Shown piece after piece: positions 7,880 to 14,739 of a stretch of 54,881 nucleotides of DNA; positions within the stretch are counted from its first letter, which is position 1; every line of letters starts with the position of its first letter. The position numbers and the translations under genes are program-made. The stretch lies in assembly GCF_001854475.1 (NCBI RefSeq), contig NZ_MNAN01000032.1, positions 248,851 to 303,731 on the forward strand, read 5' to 3'. The DNA comes from Pseudoalteromonas byunsanensis. Lineage in GTDB: Bacteria; Pseudomonadota; Gammaproteobacteria; Enterobacterales; Alteromonadaceae. Under the pieces are notes generated by a model. The model was given only the letters and a program-made list of their open reading frames with translations. It was not told where the DNA came from and made no database searches.

Positions 7880-7976
7880 AACGCCCTGTTAATGGGCGGA
7901 TTACGCTTGGCTAAAATTAGCGACGAAGGAGCGCAAGCCTGCTGTTTCGCGTCCTTTTGGTTTAGGCACTTGTTAT
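7880..7976 (-). repeat. attC site split by IS1182
   Basis: AACGCCCTGTTAATGGGCG, then CGCTTGGCTAAAATTAGCGACGAAGGAGCGCAAGCCTGC, ending CACTTGTTATG. Its first bases (CACCT, with AAC duplicated) lie on the far side of the element at 6036-6042. It belongs to the membrane-protein cassette at 7973-8356. The split should prevent normal folding of the bottom strand site. Confidence 0.9.
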
Positions 7977-8356
7977 GTTTTGATTTTAAATACAAAGTAC
8001 CTAAATAGTAAAGCTTCAGTTAACGCTATCAAACCTAATAACCAAGGCCCATTAGTAAAATAGCTTACACATAGAAACGAAGCTGGTACGAGCGCATAGT
8101 AAAAACAATTCGTGCAATTGAACTTACAAGCAAGCCAGTGAATAGGAAAACCTATAAATGACCACCCAACAAGTGAGAACAATAGAAACACACCGATATA
8201 AAGCAGAAAAGAAACAAATAAACCAAATAGCCCAGATAATTCGAAGCTATTTAGCTGGAATGATTCAGTTAAGTAGACGATAGGAATTAATAAACTCGAG
8301 GTGAACAAGCTTTTGAATAGCGCACTGTCCCAGTTACCTGAATTCAAACATTTCAC
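7973..8356 (-). CDS. Cassette-encoded polytopic membrane protein
   Basis: The 127-residue product has about four hydrophobic helices (residues 15-33, 40-68, 82-100, 103-122) and a CKFNCTNC cluster in a loop near residue 78. It resembles small Yip1/Pq-loop-sized membrane proteins, but no family is recognised. The stop codon (TAA, 7973-7975) lies in the R'' box of its attC, which has been split by the IS. Confidence 0.7.
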   Translation of the reverse strand: MKCLNSGNWDSALFKSLFTSSLLIPIVYLTESFQLNSFELSGLFGLFVSFLLYIGVFLLFSLVGWSFIGFPIHWLACKFNCTNCFYYALVPASFLCVSYFTNGPWLLGLIALTEALLFRYFVFKIKT

Positions 8357-8362
8357 CTAAAA

Positions 8363-8452
8363 ACCTAACGCTTCACATATGGGGCGCAAAATACTAACTG
8401 AATACTAACTGGAAATACTAAAGCCCCAAGCATAATTGCCTTGTGATATGTA
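8363..8452 (-). repeat. attC site, divergent middle
   Basis: Left CCTAACGCTTCACATATGGGGCG, right GCCTTGTGATATG. The middle contains two copies of AATACTAACTG, a small internal duplication not seen in the other sites. GGGG/CCCC pairing remains. Confidence 0.75.
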
Positions 8453-8466
8453 AAGAAACACCATAT

Positions 8467-8655
8467 TTAAGAAAAATATTTTGATGCTACACCCAGAGCA
8501 ATAATTAAAATAACTAATACAATCCAATGTTTATTTGAGCTATCTAAGTGTTCACCACACACAGGACATGATGATGACGTTATTGGAGTGCCATCAACAT
8601 TTGTAGTCTTAACTATTGGGGAGGTAATCCCTGATTTACACTTTTTACACTTCAT
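8467..8655 (-). CDS. Small zinc-ribbon membrane protein
   Basis: The 62-residue product has an N-terminal CKKCKSG (C3-x2-C6) and a later CPVCG (about residues 30-34), forming a four-cysteine zinc ribbon. One transmembrane helix (about 43-60) follows. It is probably anchored in the inner membrane with the ribbon in the cytosol. Similar short ribbon-plus-helix proteins are common and mostly uncharacterised. Confidence 0.75.
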   Translation of the reverse strand: MKCKKCKSGITSPIVKTTNVDGTPITSSSCPVCGEHLDSSNKHWIVLVILIIALGVASKYFS

Positions 8656-8699
8656 AAAGATCCATTTTTAGTAGAACAAAGCTCAATGTTAAAATTACA

Positions 8700-8799
8700 C
8701 ATAACGCAGCAATATGGGGCGTATTAAGCTTGGCTAAAATTAGCGAAGAATGAGCGCCAGCCAAGCTTTAGACGTCCCATCCATAATTGCCTTGTTAGC
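8700..8799 (-). repeat. attC site (common core type)
   Basis: CATAACGCAG at the left, CCTTGTTAGC at the right, and the core AGCTTGGCTAAAATTAGCGAAGAATGAGCGCCAGCCAAGCT. Confidence 0.95.
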
Positions 8800-8805
8800 A
8801 ATACT

Positions 8806-9228
8806 TTATGCGCTACAGCCTTTACTGATTGGTTTTTCGCTACCTTCTTTTACAACCCAATAATAAACACTCATACCTTCTCGTTTTTTCCTAATTATGT
8901 ATGTGTTACCAGCTTCGGCAAAAAATTTAACACACCCATTTGAACTAATTTGACTATGCCAATACTCAACTTTTACTTCATTTTCCCCTTGAAGTATTTT
9001 AGCATCCTCAGGGTAGCCTTTAATGAAGTCACCTGCAGCAACACCATTTATTTCATGTATATATAATCGTTCATCCAGCCCAACAAAAATACCATGTTCA
9101 TGCTCGGAATCAGCTTTTAAATAAGCTGAGTTTTCCGAATTAAGGCCTTTAACTTCATAAGTTGTGGCGGCACAACCAGCTAAACAAATTAATAATCCAG
9201 CTAGTCCAAACTTAAGTCCGTTTTTCAT
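8806..9228 (-). CDS. Cassette-encoded lipoprotein, unknown function
   Basis: The 140-residue product has a type II signal peptide: MKNGLKFGLAGLLICLAGCAAT, lipobox LAGC. The mature domain has the order INGVAAG...VKVEYWH...CVKFFAEAGNTYIIR, which resembles the lipoprotein at 5086-5493 (C-x-EAG-NY-I pattern). Both may share a PEGA/DUF2846-like beta sandwich. Acidic or aromatic surface residues are frequent. Function unknown; probably exported to the outer membrane. Confidence 0.8.
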   Translation of the reverse strand: MKNGLKFGLAGLLICLAGCAATTYEVKGLNSENSAYLKADSEHEHGIFVGLDERLYIHEINGVAAGDFIKGYPEDAKILQGENEVKVEYWHSQISSNGCVKFFAEAGNTYIIRKKREGMSVYYWVVKEGSEKPISKGCSA

Positions 9229-9252
9229 TTTTACTCCAAACTCTCATGTATT

Positions 9253-9351
9253 GCTAACGCCTTACTAATGGGCGCATAAATGCTTGGCTAAAATTAGCGA
9301 CGAAGGAGCACAAGCCAAGCGTTTTGCGTCCTTTTGAGTAACTTGTTATGT
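9253..9351 (-). repeat. attC site (common core type)
   Basis: CTAACGCCTTACTAATGGGCG at the left and GAGTAACTTGTTATG at the right, nearly identical to the site at 11264-11361. Confidence 0.95.
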
Positions 9352-9657
9352 GCCGACCATAGACCACACTATTTGAGATGGTGATTTACTTTGCGCTATT
9401 TTTTTAGCTTCTTCAATTGTTTGACAACCTACTGAATCAGGCCAAGTAGGCTCGTCACTTTCTGTGGCATGCTTAAAGCGTACGTAATATAAAACGCCAA
9501 GCTGATTTAAAGGCTCAGGTTTTTCGTCAGGTTCTAATTGATCATCAGCTTTTGCTAGCTCAAACCACCAATCGTAATTGAGGCTGATTATATCAACAGG
9601 CTTCTCTATTGAATTTGCGTAAAACCATATACCAGATTCAACGATTGATAGAGTCAT
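9346..9657 (-). CDS. Cassette-encoded soluble protein, unknown function
   Basis: The 103-residue acidic product begins MTLSIVESGIWFY and contains a QTIEEAKKIAQS helix. No signal peptide or membrane helix, so probably cytosolic. No family recognised. Its last codons and TAA stop (9346-9348) overlap the R'' box of its attC. Confidence 0.65.
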   Translation of the reverse strand: MTLSIVESGIWFYANSIEKPVDIISLNYDWWFELAKADDQLEPDEKPEPLNQLGVLYYVRFKHATESDEPTWPDSVGCQTIEEAKKIAQSKSPSQIVWSMVGT

Positions 9658-9670
9658 AATTCTTTAGGCA

Positions 9671-9769
9671 CATAACGCCCGCATAAAATGCGGATAATGC
9701 TTGGCTAAAATTAGCGAAGAATGAGCGCAAGCCAAGCGTTTGACGTCATTTTTGATGCGTTTGTTATGT
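9671..9769 (-). repeat. attC site (common core type)
   Basis: CATAACGCCCGCATAAAATGCGG (a local GCAT hairpin) at the left, GCGTTTGTTATG at the right, and the TTGGCTAAAATTAGCGAAGAATGAGCGCAAGCCAA core. Confidence 0.95.
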
Positions 9770-10210
9770 GTAAACGTACTCATTAACTTTAAATTCGGTG
9801 AACCGTACTTTGAATATAGAACCAGAACGTAACTCGATAATGTGTTTATATAGCTCATTTTCAAATGATACTTCATGAGTTAACACGTCACCGTGGTAAG
9901 TATCATTATAATTGATTCCATTTTCATGACCGATTAACTCATAGGACTTAACATTGCTGTAAGTTAAAATAATATCACGATCATGCTGCTGCCCGAGGAG
10001 AGTTAAAATAATTGATAACGAAGCATCAAACGGACGTTTTCTATTTCGATTTTCAGCAATTGTTAAAGAAGTAACCCAACTATCATGAAGTGACTTAGGG
10101 TGATTTAATTCATAACGCTTTTGGTCAGTTCCAAACTCAAAAAGCGAGTCTGGAAAGTTTGCTTTATTGGCAACAAGATTCGAAATATATTTATCAAATT
10201 CTGAATTCAC
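9764..10210 (-). CDS. Cassette-encoded soluble protein, unknown function
   Basis: The 148-residue product has no signal peptide. The first half is charged and helical (KSLHDSWVTSLTIAENR); the second is beta-rich (IILTYSNVKSYELIG...HEVSFENELYKHIIELRSGSIFKVRF). The latter pattern is reminiscent of immunity-like or DUF4085-type beta domains, but I cannot place it. The stop overlaps its attC. A GGAAGTTCAG segment precedes the ATG at 10210. Confidence 0.65.
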   Translation of the reverse strand: MNSEFDKYISNLVANKANFPDSLFEFGTDQKRYELNHPKSLHDSWVTSLTIAENRNRKRPFDASLSIILTLLGQQHDRDIILTYSNVKSYELIGHENGINYNDTYHGDVLTHEVSFENELYKHIIELRSGSIFKVRFTEFKVNEYVYT

Positions 10211-10229
10211 TACTGAACTTCCATTTACA

Positions 10230-10324
10230 CATAACGCTCGATTAACGGGTTAAAAATTGTGGGCTAAAATTGAGCGAAGCGAATAGCCCGCAAGTTTTTT
10301 ATCCCTGTTGAATTGCTTGTTAGC
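10230..10324 (-). repeat. attC site
   Basis: CATAACGCTCGATTAACGGG at the left and TTGCTTGTTAGC at the right. The core ATTGTGGGCTAAAATTGAGCGAAGCGAATAGCCCGCAA is a variant with TGGGCT/AGCCCG arms. Confidence 0.9.
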
Positions 10325-10325
10325 A

Positions 10326-10619
10326 TTACTTATAAACCAACTTACTACCTTGCCTGACAAATTTAAAGCTTAAAATAAAAGTTGGAATACCCCACAGAGC
10401 CACTAACTTGCCCGAATTTTCTGGGAAGTAAAACGCCAAAATTGAAATTACTACTCCAATTGCAAAAGACCACAGCATGAAACTGTGAAATTTAGCTACT
10501 TTGCTGCGATAAAACTTAAACACAGGATCAATGTGAAACAACAGAATAAATGCTATGGCAGACGCCAAACCAATCTCCCAAAACCCGTTGCTAAATGTAA
10601 TTATTGGCAACATCAGCAA
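10326..10619 (-). CDS. Cassette-encoded membrane protein, start uncertain
   Basis: The 97-residue product from the ATG at 10619 has three or four hydrophobic segments and no recognised family. The frame is open upstream to about 10690 without an ATG or GTG. The extra residues FSINLNQKRVNARLANYPFALL fit a longer native N-terminus that starts just after the attC. Either a rare start codon is used (a TTG exists only two codons before the ATG) or the original ATG was lost. The stop nearly touches the attC at 10230-10324. Confidence 0.6.
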   Translation of the reverse strand: MLMLPIITFSNGFWEIGLASAIAFILLFHIDPVFKFYRSKVAKFHSFMLWSFAIGVVISILAFYFPENSGKLVALWGIPTFILSFKFVRQGSKLVYK

Positions 10620-10691
10620 AGCAAATGGATAGTTAGCGAGCCTAGCGTTGACTCTTTTCTGATTGAGGTTGATGCTGAATCTCCGTGTAAT

Positions 10692-10788
10692 GCTAACGCC
10701 TTAATAAACGGCGGAAAGCAGGCTAAACTAAGCGAAGAATGAGCGCAAGCCTGCTGTTTTACGTCCATTGTTTAATTAACTTGTTATA
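10692..10788 (-). repeat. attC site
   Basis: GCTAACGCCTTAATAAACGGCGG at the left and TTAACTTGTTATAAGCC at the right. The core AGCAGGCTAAACTAAGCGAAGAATGAGCGCAAGCCTGCT has perfect AGCAGGCT/AGCCTGCT arms. Confidence 0.95.
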
Positions 10789-10794
10789 AGCCAT

Positions 10795-11247
10795 TTATAT
10801 CCATTTGATTTTAACTTTAGCAGAATGAACTTTTTCACTTTGAAGTCTGAAAAAGTCACAATCAATTTCAACATAGCTAATCTCTTTAGGGGCTAAAGTT
10901 ATTTCATTCCCTTTACCCGTACAATTACCAATGAACTTACCATTAGAATCGAAAGTTGACGCTATGACCTCTACAGCATAAAGCTCTTCGCTTGAAGTGT
11001 TTTTTAATTCTGCAGTAATCTTTACTCTGCCATTTTCCTTGAATATCTCAGACAAGCTAACTTCGTAGCTAGGGGTTAATTCGTTTATTGAATTCATAAC
11101 TTTTAGTTGCAGGCTTTCTTTGAAGCCTTTATCCACATGCGCCGCCATATTCAATGTATAAACGGTGCCTATACTAATCACAGAGAGCGAGAAACCAAGC
11201 CCCCAAAAGAAGCCTTTTAATACTTCCTCAAAACTTTTAGATGGCAC
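10795..11247 (-). CDS. Membrane-anchored FxLYD-like domain protein
   Basis: The 150-residue product has an N-terminal transmembrane helix (about residues 13-34), then a periplasmic beta domain. The order NGRVKITAELKNTSSEELYAVEVIASTFDSNGKFIG...ITLAPKEISYVEI is the layout of the FxLYD/DUF3426-type beta sandwich that often follows a single anchor. Role unknown. It lies between attC sites at 10692 and 11264. Confidence 0.7.
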   Translation of the reverse strand: MPSKSFEEVLKGFFWGLGFSLSVISIGTVYTLNMAAHVDKGFKESLQLKVMNSINELTPSYEVSLSEIFKENGRVKITAELKNTSSEELYAVEVIASTFDSNGKFIGNCTGKGNEITLAPKEISYVEIDCDFFRLQSEKVHSAKVKIKWI

Positions 11248-11263
11248 AAAATTCTCCTAGGCT

Positions 11264-11361
11264 TATAACGCCTTACTAATAGGCGTAAAATGCTTGGCTA
11301 AAATTAGCGACGAAGGAGCGCAAGCCAAGCGTTTTGCGTCCTTTTGAGTAACTTGTTATAT
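11264..11361 (-). repeat. attC site (common core type)
   Basis: CTTATAACGCCTTACTAATAGGCG at the left and GAGTAACTTGTTATATGCC at the right, with the common core. It belongs to the first (attI-proximal) cassette. Confidence 0.95.
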
Positions 11362-11366
11362 GCCGA

Positions 11367-11720
11367 CTACACCGTAATTGGACCAAAAAGTTTGATACTT
11401 AAGCCCAGAACAATTACAAAACAAAGCTGCCCTATGATTGGAACAATTACAGGTATTAATATTGTTTGCCACAAAGTTAATACTAAAAATTTTCGTATGA
11501 CAGCCAAAAACAAAATGATAGTTAATAGTAATGCTGCGAGATCGTCAAGAGCGACTAACTCGCATATTGTTGAGCTAACCATTTGAATAGCGAGTAAAAG
11601 AAGACTTAAATAAATAGCTCTTTTTAACCGTTGCTCACTAACCTTTAATTTTTTTAAAACAAAGTTGAAGCCAATAAAATAGCCGACTAAGTTTGAAAAC
11701 AAATATAGAAATGTAAACAC
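11367..11720 (-). CDS. First-cassette polytopic membrane protein
   Basis: The 117-residue product has about four helices (residues 3-22, 37-56, 60-82, 88-110). An acidic loop, ELVALDD, sits between the second and third. No family recognised. It is the cassette next to attI, so it should be the best transcribed from Pc and the most recently acquired. AAAGGGATTTTGTGTTTAC precedes the ATG. Confidence 0.7.
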   Translation of the reverse strand: MFTFLYLFSNLVGYFIGFNFVLKKLKVSEQRLKRAIYLSLLLLAIQMVSSTICELVALDDLAALLLTIILFLAVIRKFLVLTLWQTILIPVIVPIIGQLCFVIVLGLSIKLFGPITV

Positions 11721-11733
11721 AAAATCCCTTTAG

Positions 11734-11800
11734 GCATATAACAGCTTATTCTCTCCCAAAATGTCGGAATAAAAACAGACAAAACGGGCTATATTACGTG
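11734..11800 (-). other. attI recombination site (approximate)
   Basis: The last core box on the integrase side (GCATATAACAGC on the + strand; GTTATAT in cassette orientation) marks the junction of the first cassette with non-cassette DNA. To its right the sequence no longer shows attC structure and leads to divergent intI. The outer boundary is a guess from known attI sizes. Confidence 0.7.
11778..11789. repeat. 12-bp direct repeat, copy 1 (attI/leader)
   Basis: GACAAAACGGGC here recurs perfectly at 11877-11888, about 99 bp away, each followed by an AT-rich TATTA/TAATAAT. Accessory integrase sites or regulator sites are possible. Confidence 0.6.
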
Positions 11801-11818
11801 TGCTAATTTTCACACGTA
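11795..11818. promoter_or_regulatory. Perfect 8-bp inverted repeat in the intI-attI region
   Basis: TACGTGTG, 8-base spacer CTAATTTT, CACACGTA. It lies between attI and the presumed Pc, within the cassette leader on the minus strand. It could be an operator or a leader hairpin; there is no long T tract for a terminator. Confidence 0.55.
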
Positions 11819-11826
11819 GAAAAACC

Positions 11827-11854
11827 AATGTAAACAATCCATTAAAGTGTTCAA
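11827..11854 (-). promoter_or_regulatory. Candidate cassette promoter Pc
   Basis: On the minus strand TTGAAC (11849-11854), a 16-bp spacer and TACATT (11827-11832) point into attI and the first cassette. The sigma-70 match is fair. The location between intI and attI fits known Pc placement. Confidence 0.5.
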
Positions 11855-11876
11855 AAAACATCCCTTGTCATAATTG

Positions 11877-11888
11877 GACAAAACGGGC
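11877..11888. repeat. 12-bp direct repeat, copy 2
   Basis: GACAAAACGGGC, identical to 11778-11789. Confidence 0.6.
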
Positions 11889-11901
11889 CGTAATAATGTT
11901 A

Positions 11902-11931
11902 TTGGACAAACAGAAAACCACTGTCTATAAA
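11902..11931 (+). promoter_or_regulatory. Candidate intI promoter
   Basis: TTGGAC (11902-11907), an 18-bp spacer, then TATAAA (11926-11931). The -10 box lies inside the LexA site, so repressor binding would block transcription. Transcription would begin near 11938, about 24 bases before the chosen start. Confidence 0.65.
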
Positions 11932-11936
11932 AACAG
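11921..11936. promoter_or_regulatory. LexA (SOS) box of intI
   Basis: CTGTCTATAAAAACAG fits the gammaproteobacterial LexA consensus CTGT-N8-ACAG exactly and overlaps the intI -10 box. SOS control of integron integrases is known from Vibrio and class 1 integrons. Here it implies that cassette shuffling is induced by DNA damage or conjugation. Confidence 0.85.
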
Positions 11937-11961
11937 TGTCTTTTAACAAATGGAATTGTTT

Positions 11962-12936
11962 ATGAAGTCACCTTTTTTAACCATGGTGCAAGAGCATATG
12001 TATGCACGCCGCTATGCCAAGCGCACTATTGAGTCGTATCTAAGGTGGATAGCCACCTTTATTCGTTTTAACGATATGCGTCACCCAAGTACAATGGGGA
12101 GTATTGAAGCAGAGTTATTTTTAAGCCACCTTGCTAATGAACAAAATGTGGCACAGGCTACCCAAGCTCAGGCATTAAATGCACTGTGTTACCTTTATAA
12201 AGAAATACTTAAAGCACCACTGGCTTTAAACTTAAATTTTAATAAAAGTCATCGAGCCCGAAAACTGCCTGTAGTATTGACCAAAAATGAAGTCACTGCG
12301 CTATTTAAAATGTGTAATTCTCGTCACTACTTACCTTGTGCACTACTTTACGGCAGTGGACTGAGGTTGATGGAGACCGTGCGTTTGCGTGTACAAGATA
12401 TTGACTTTGACTATCACTGTATCCGAATTTGGGATGGCAAAGGGGGTAAAAACCGAGTCGTCACGCTTGCCAAAGAGCTCTCTCACTTACTGAGAAATCA
12501 AATCCAGTTAGTTCAAAGCCATCTAGAATTAGACTTAAAGAACCCACTGTTCGATGGGGTTTGGCTTCCTCACCAACTAAGAAAAAAGTACCTAGGCCAC
12601 AACAAAAAGCTAAGTTGGCAATACTTATTTCCATCCCACAAGCTGAGTGTAGACCCTGAAACAAAACAACTTCGCCGACACCATCTTGATCAAAAGCAAA
12701 TACAAAGAGCTGTCAAAAAATCAGCTCTAATGGCTGGACTCACCAAGCAGGTTACACCGCATACTTTACGCCACTCGTTCGCAACACATTTATTGCAAAG
12801 CGGCGCAGATATAAGAACCGTACAAGCTCAGCTCGGCCATTGTGATGTTCGCACAACGCAAATCTATACCCATGTTATCCAGCAAGGCGGACAAGGTGTG
12901 GTGAGTCCTTTGTCACATTTATCTATACCGACTTAA
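11962..12936 (+). CDS. intI: Integron integrase IntI (tyrosine recombinase)
   Basis: This 324-residue enzyme recombines attC with attI and with other attC sites. The N-terminal SAM-like domain spans residues 1-90. The catalytic domain shows Arg in SGLRLMETVRLR, Lys in GKGGKNR, HTLRHSFATHLL (H-x-x-R), LGHCD, and Tyr in TTQIYTHV. The integron-specific patch is present (LPHQLRKKYLGHNKKLSWQYLFPS...DPETKQLRRHHLD), separating it from XerC/D. I chose the ATG at 11962 over 11950: it is preceded by GGAATTG at good spacing, and IntI homologues begin MKS. It is divergent from the cassettes, has a LexA box, and looks intact. Confidence 0.97.
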   Translation: MKSPFLTMVQEHMYARRYAKRTIESYLRWIATFIRFNDMRHPSTMGSIEAELFLSHLANEQNVAQATQAQALNALCYLYKEILKAPLALNLNFNKSHRARKLPVVLTKNEVTALFKMCNSRHYLPCALLYGSGLRLMETVRLRVQDIDFDYHCIRIWDGKGGKNRVVTLAKELSHLLRNQIQLVQSHLELDLKNPLFDGVWLPHQLRKKYLGHNKKLSWQYLFPSHKLSVDPETKQLRRHHLDQKQIQRAVKKSALMAGLTKQVTPHTLRHSFATHLLQSGADIRTVQAQLGHCDVRTTQIYTHVIQQGGQGVVSPLSHLSIPT

Positions 12937-12988
12937 CAAGCTGCCAAGTTTTGCATCAGGTTCCCAAAAACAGGTCATAATAGCTTGA

Positions 12989-13141
12989 TGTCATTTGTTT
13001 AAGATTATGAGATTCTGAAACAAGTTCAGAATGACGAAAAAGGTTCAGAATAACGAGACAGGTTCACAGTGACGAGACCAATTAGGAAAACGACATTGTA
13101 AAGATACACATGTCGTCTTCCTGACCAAGGTTAAGGTCTCT
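12989..13141 (+). repeat. Composite REP-like repeat, copy A
   Basis: About 153 bp that aligns along its length with the reverse complement of 30425-30573. It holds a perfect palindrome ATTCTGAA-ACAAG-TTCAGAAT (13012-13032). Three imperfect 19-20-bp units of the GAAACAAGTTCAGAATGAC type follow, then a TGTCGTCTTCCTGAC...AAGG...TCTCT tail. No coding. It looks like a non-autonomous REP/BIME or MITE. Confidence 0.8.
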
Positions 13142-13191
13142 TAAGCTGTACTAGCTCAATCTTGCTTGGGCTTTTACTAAACAATCAAAGA

Positions 13192-14574
13192 TTAAAACTT
13201 CGGACCACCGCCACCGCCCATCATGCCCGGTGGTAACATGCCTTTCATGCCGCGCATCATTTTCATCATGCCGCCTTTACCCTTCATTTTCTTCATCATT
13301 TTTTGCATTTGCATAAACTGCTTAAGCAACTTGTTGATGTCTTGAACTTGGGTGCCAGAACCTGCCGCGATACGCTTTTTACGAGACCCTTTGATAATAT
13401 CAGGGCGTGCACGTTCTTTAGGCGTCATAGAGTTAATAATGGCTTCCATTTGAGTGAACGCTTTATCCCCCACCTGCCCCTTCACTGCATCAGGTAAGTT
13501 ATTCATACCCGGCAGCTTTTCAAGCATAGACATCATACCGCCCATGTTTTTCATTTGGCGTAGCTGTTCAGCAAAGTCTTCTAATGTAAAACCGTCACCT
13601 TTAAAGACTTTTTCCGCTACTTTTGCAGCTTTGTCTTTATCGACCTTCATCTCAACTTCTTCGATAAGCGACAATACGTCACCCATACCAAGAATACGAG
13701 ACGCTACACGGTCTGGGTGGAATGGTTCAAGCGCATCGGTACGCTCACCCACACCAATAAACTTAATGGGTTTACCAGTGATATGACGAATTGATAACGC
13801 TGCACCACCGCGCGCATCACCGTCAGTTTTGGTTAAAATAACACCGGTAAGCGGTAGAGCTTCATCGAAGGCTTTAGCTGTGTTTGCAGCATCTTGACCG
13901 GTCATCGAGTCAACAACGAATAGTGTTTCAATCGGGTTGATGGCACTGTGCAGCGCTTTGATCTCATCCATCATGTCGTTATCAACGTGTAAACGACCCG
14001 CCGTATCCACAAGCACTACATCAATGAACTTTTTCTTAGCGTGGCTAATCGCCCCCGTTGCAATATCCACTGGCTTTTGTGAGATATCACTTGGGAAAAA
14101 CTCAACGTCAACTTCACTGGCAAGGGTTTCAAGCTGTTTAATCGCCGCAGGACGATATACGTCAGCACTGACCACTAACACCGACTTTTTCTTACGCTCT
14201 TTTAAGAACTTCGCAAGTTTACCCACACTGGTGGTTTTACCCGCACCTTGTAAGCCCGCCATCATGACAACCGCTGGCGGCTGAGCCGCTAGGTTTAGCT
14301 CTTCGTTGGCTTCCCCCATGGCTTTTTCAAGTTCTTCACGAACAATCTTTATAAAAACCTGGCCGGGGCTTAGGCTTTTTGTTACCTCAACGCCCACTGC
14401 GCGCTCTTTTACTTGTTTAACAAACTCACGGACTACAGGTAAAGCGACATCGGCCTCAAGCAGCGCCATCCGTACTTCGCGCAGTGTTTCTTTAATGTTT
14501 TCTTCGGTTAGACGGCCTCTGCCGCTGATGTTTTTAAGCGTTTTACCTAAACGTTCCTGGAGGTTTTCAAACAT
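13192..14574 (-). CDS. ffh: Signal recognition particle protein Ffh
   Basis: This is the 460-residue SRP54-type GTPase that binds 4.5S RNA and signal sequences and docks ribosomes on FtsY. The N domain is about 1-85. The G domain has the P-loop GLQGAGKTTSVGKL (about 107), DTAGRL and TKTDGDARGG. The methionine-rich M domain is about 300-460 and ends GMMGGGGGPKF. Length and motifs are normal. In many relatives rpsP-rimM-trmD-rplS follow ffh; here the integron lies there instead, so it probably occupies the ffh-rpsP junction. It is divergent from ypjD, as in enterobacteria. Confidence 0.98.
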   Translation of the reverse strand: MFENLQERLGKTLKNISGRGRLTEENIKETLREVRMALLEADVALPVVREFVKQVKERAVGVEVTKSLSPGQVFIKIVREELEKAMGEANEELNLAAQPPAVVMMAGLQGAGKTTSVGKLAKFLKERKKKSVLVVSADVYRPAAIKQLETLASEVDVEFFPSDISQKPVDIATGAISHAKKKFIDVVLVDTAGRLHVDNDMMDEIKALHSAINPIETLFVVDSMTGQDAANTAKAFDEALPLTGVILTKTDGDARGGAALSIRHITGKPIKFIGVGERTDALEPFHPDRVASRILGMGDVLSLIEEVEMKVDKDKAAKVAEKVFKGDGFTLEDFAEQLRQMKNMGGMMSMLEKLPGMNNLPDAVKGQVGDKAFTQMEAIINSMTPKERARPDIIKGSRKKRIAAGSGTQVQDINKLLKQFMQMQKMMKKMKGKGGMMKMMRGMKGMLPPGMMGGGGGPKF

Positions 14575-14739
14575 GTATTAGGTTCCAATAAATCGTAATT
14601 GCTCGACATTATACTGATATGGCCCCTACTAATACAGTGTTCAAGTGCAGACAAAGTTTCTTTTTAGAAACTCTATGCAAGCAGCAATGCTTAAAATACA
14701 ATAGCTTTACAAAGGAAATTTATTATTAGGCACACTTTG

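Noticed and set aside
779..11361. CRISPR-like spaced repeats
   Set aside because: The repeated cores are attC sites separated by genes of very different length, with R'/R'' boxes and an integrase; not CRISPR.
13303..14581. Several plus-strand ORFs opposite ffh
   Set aside because: They mirror the well-defined ffh frame and contain no recognisable domain.
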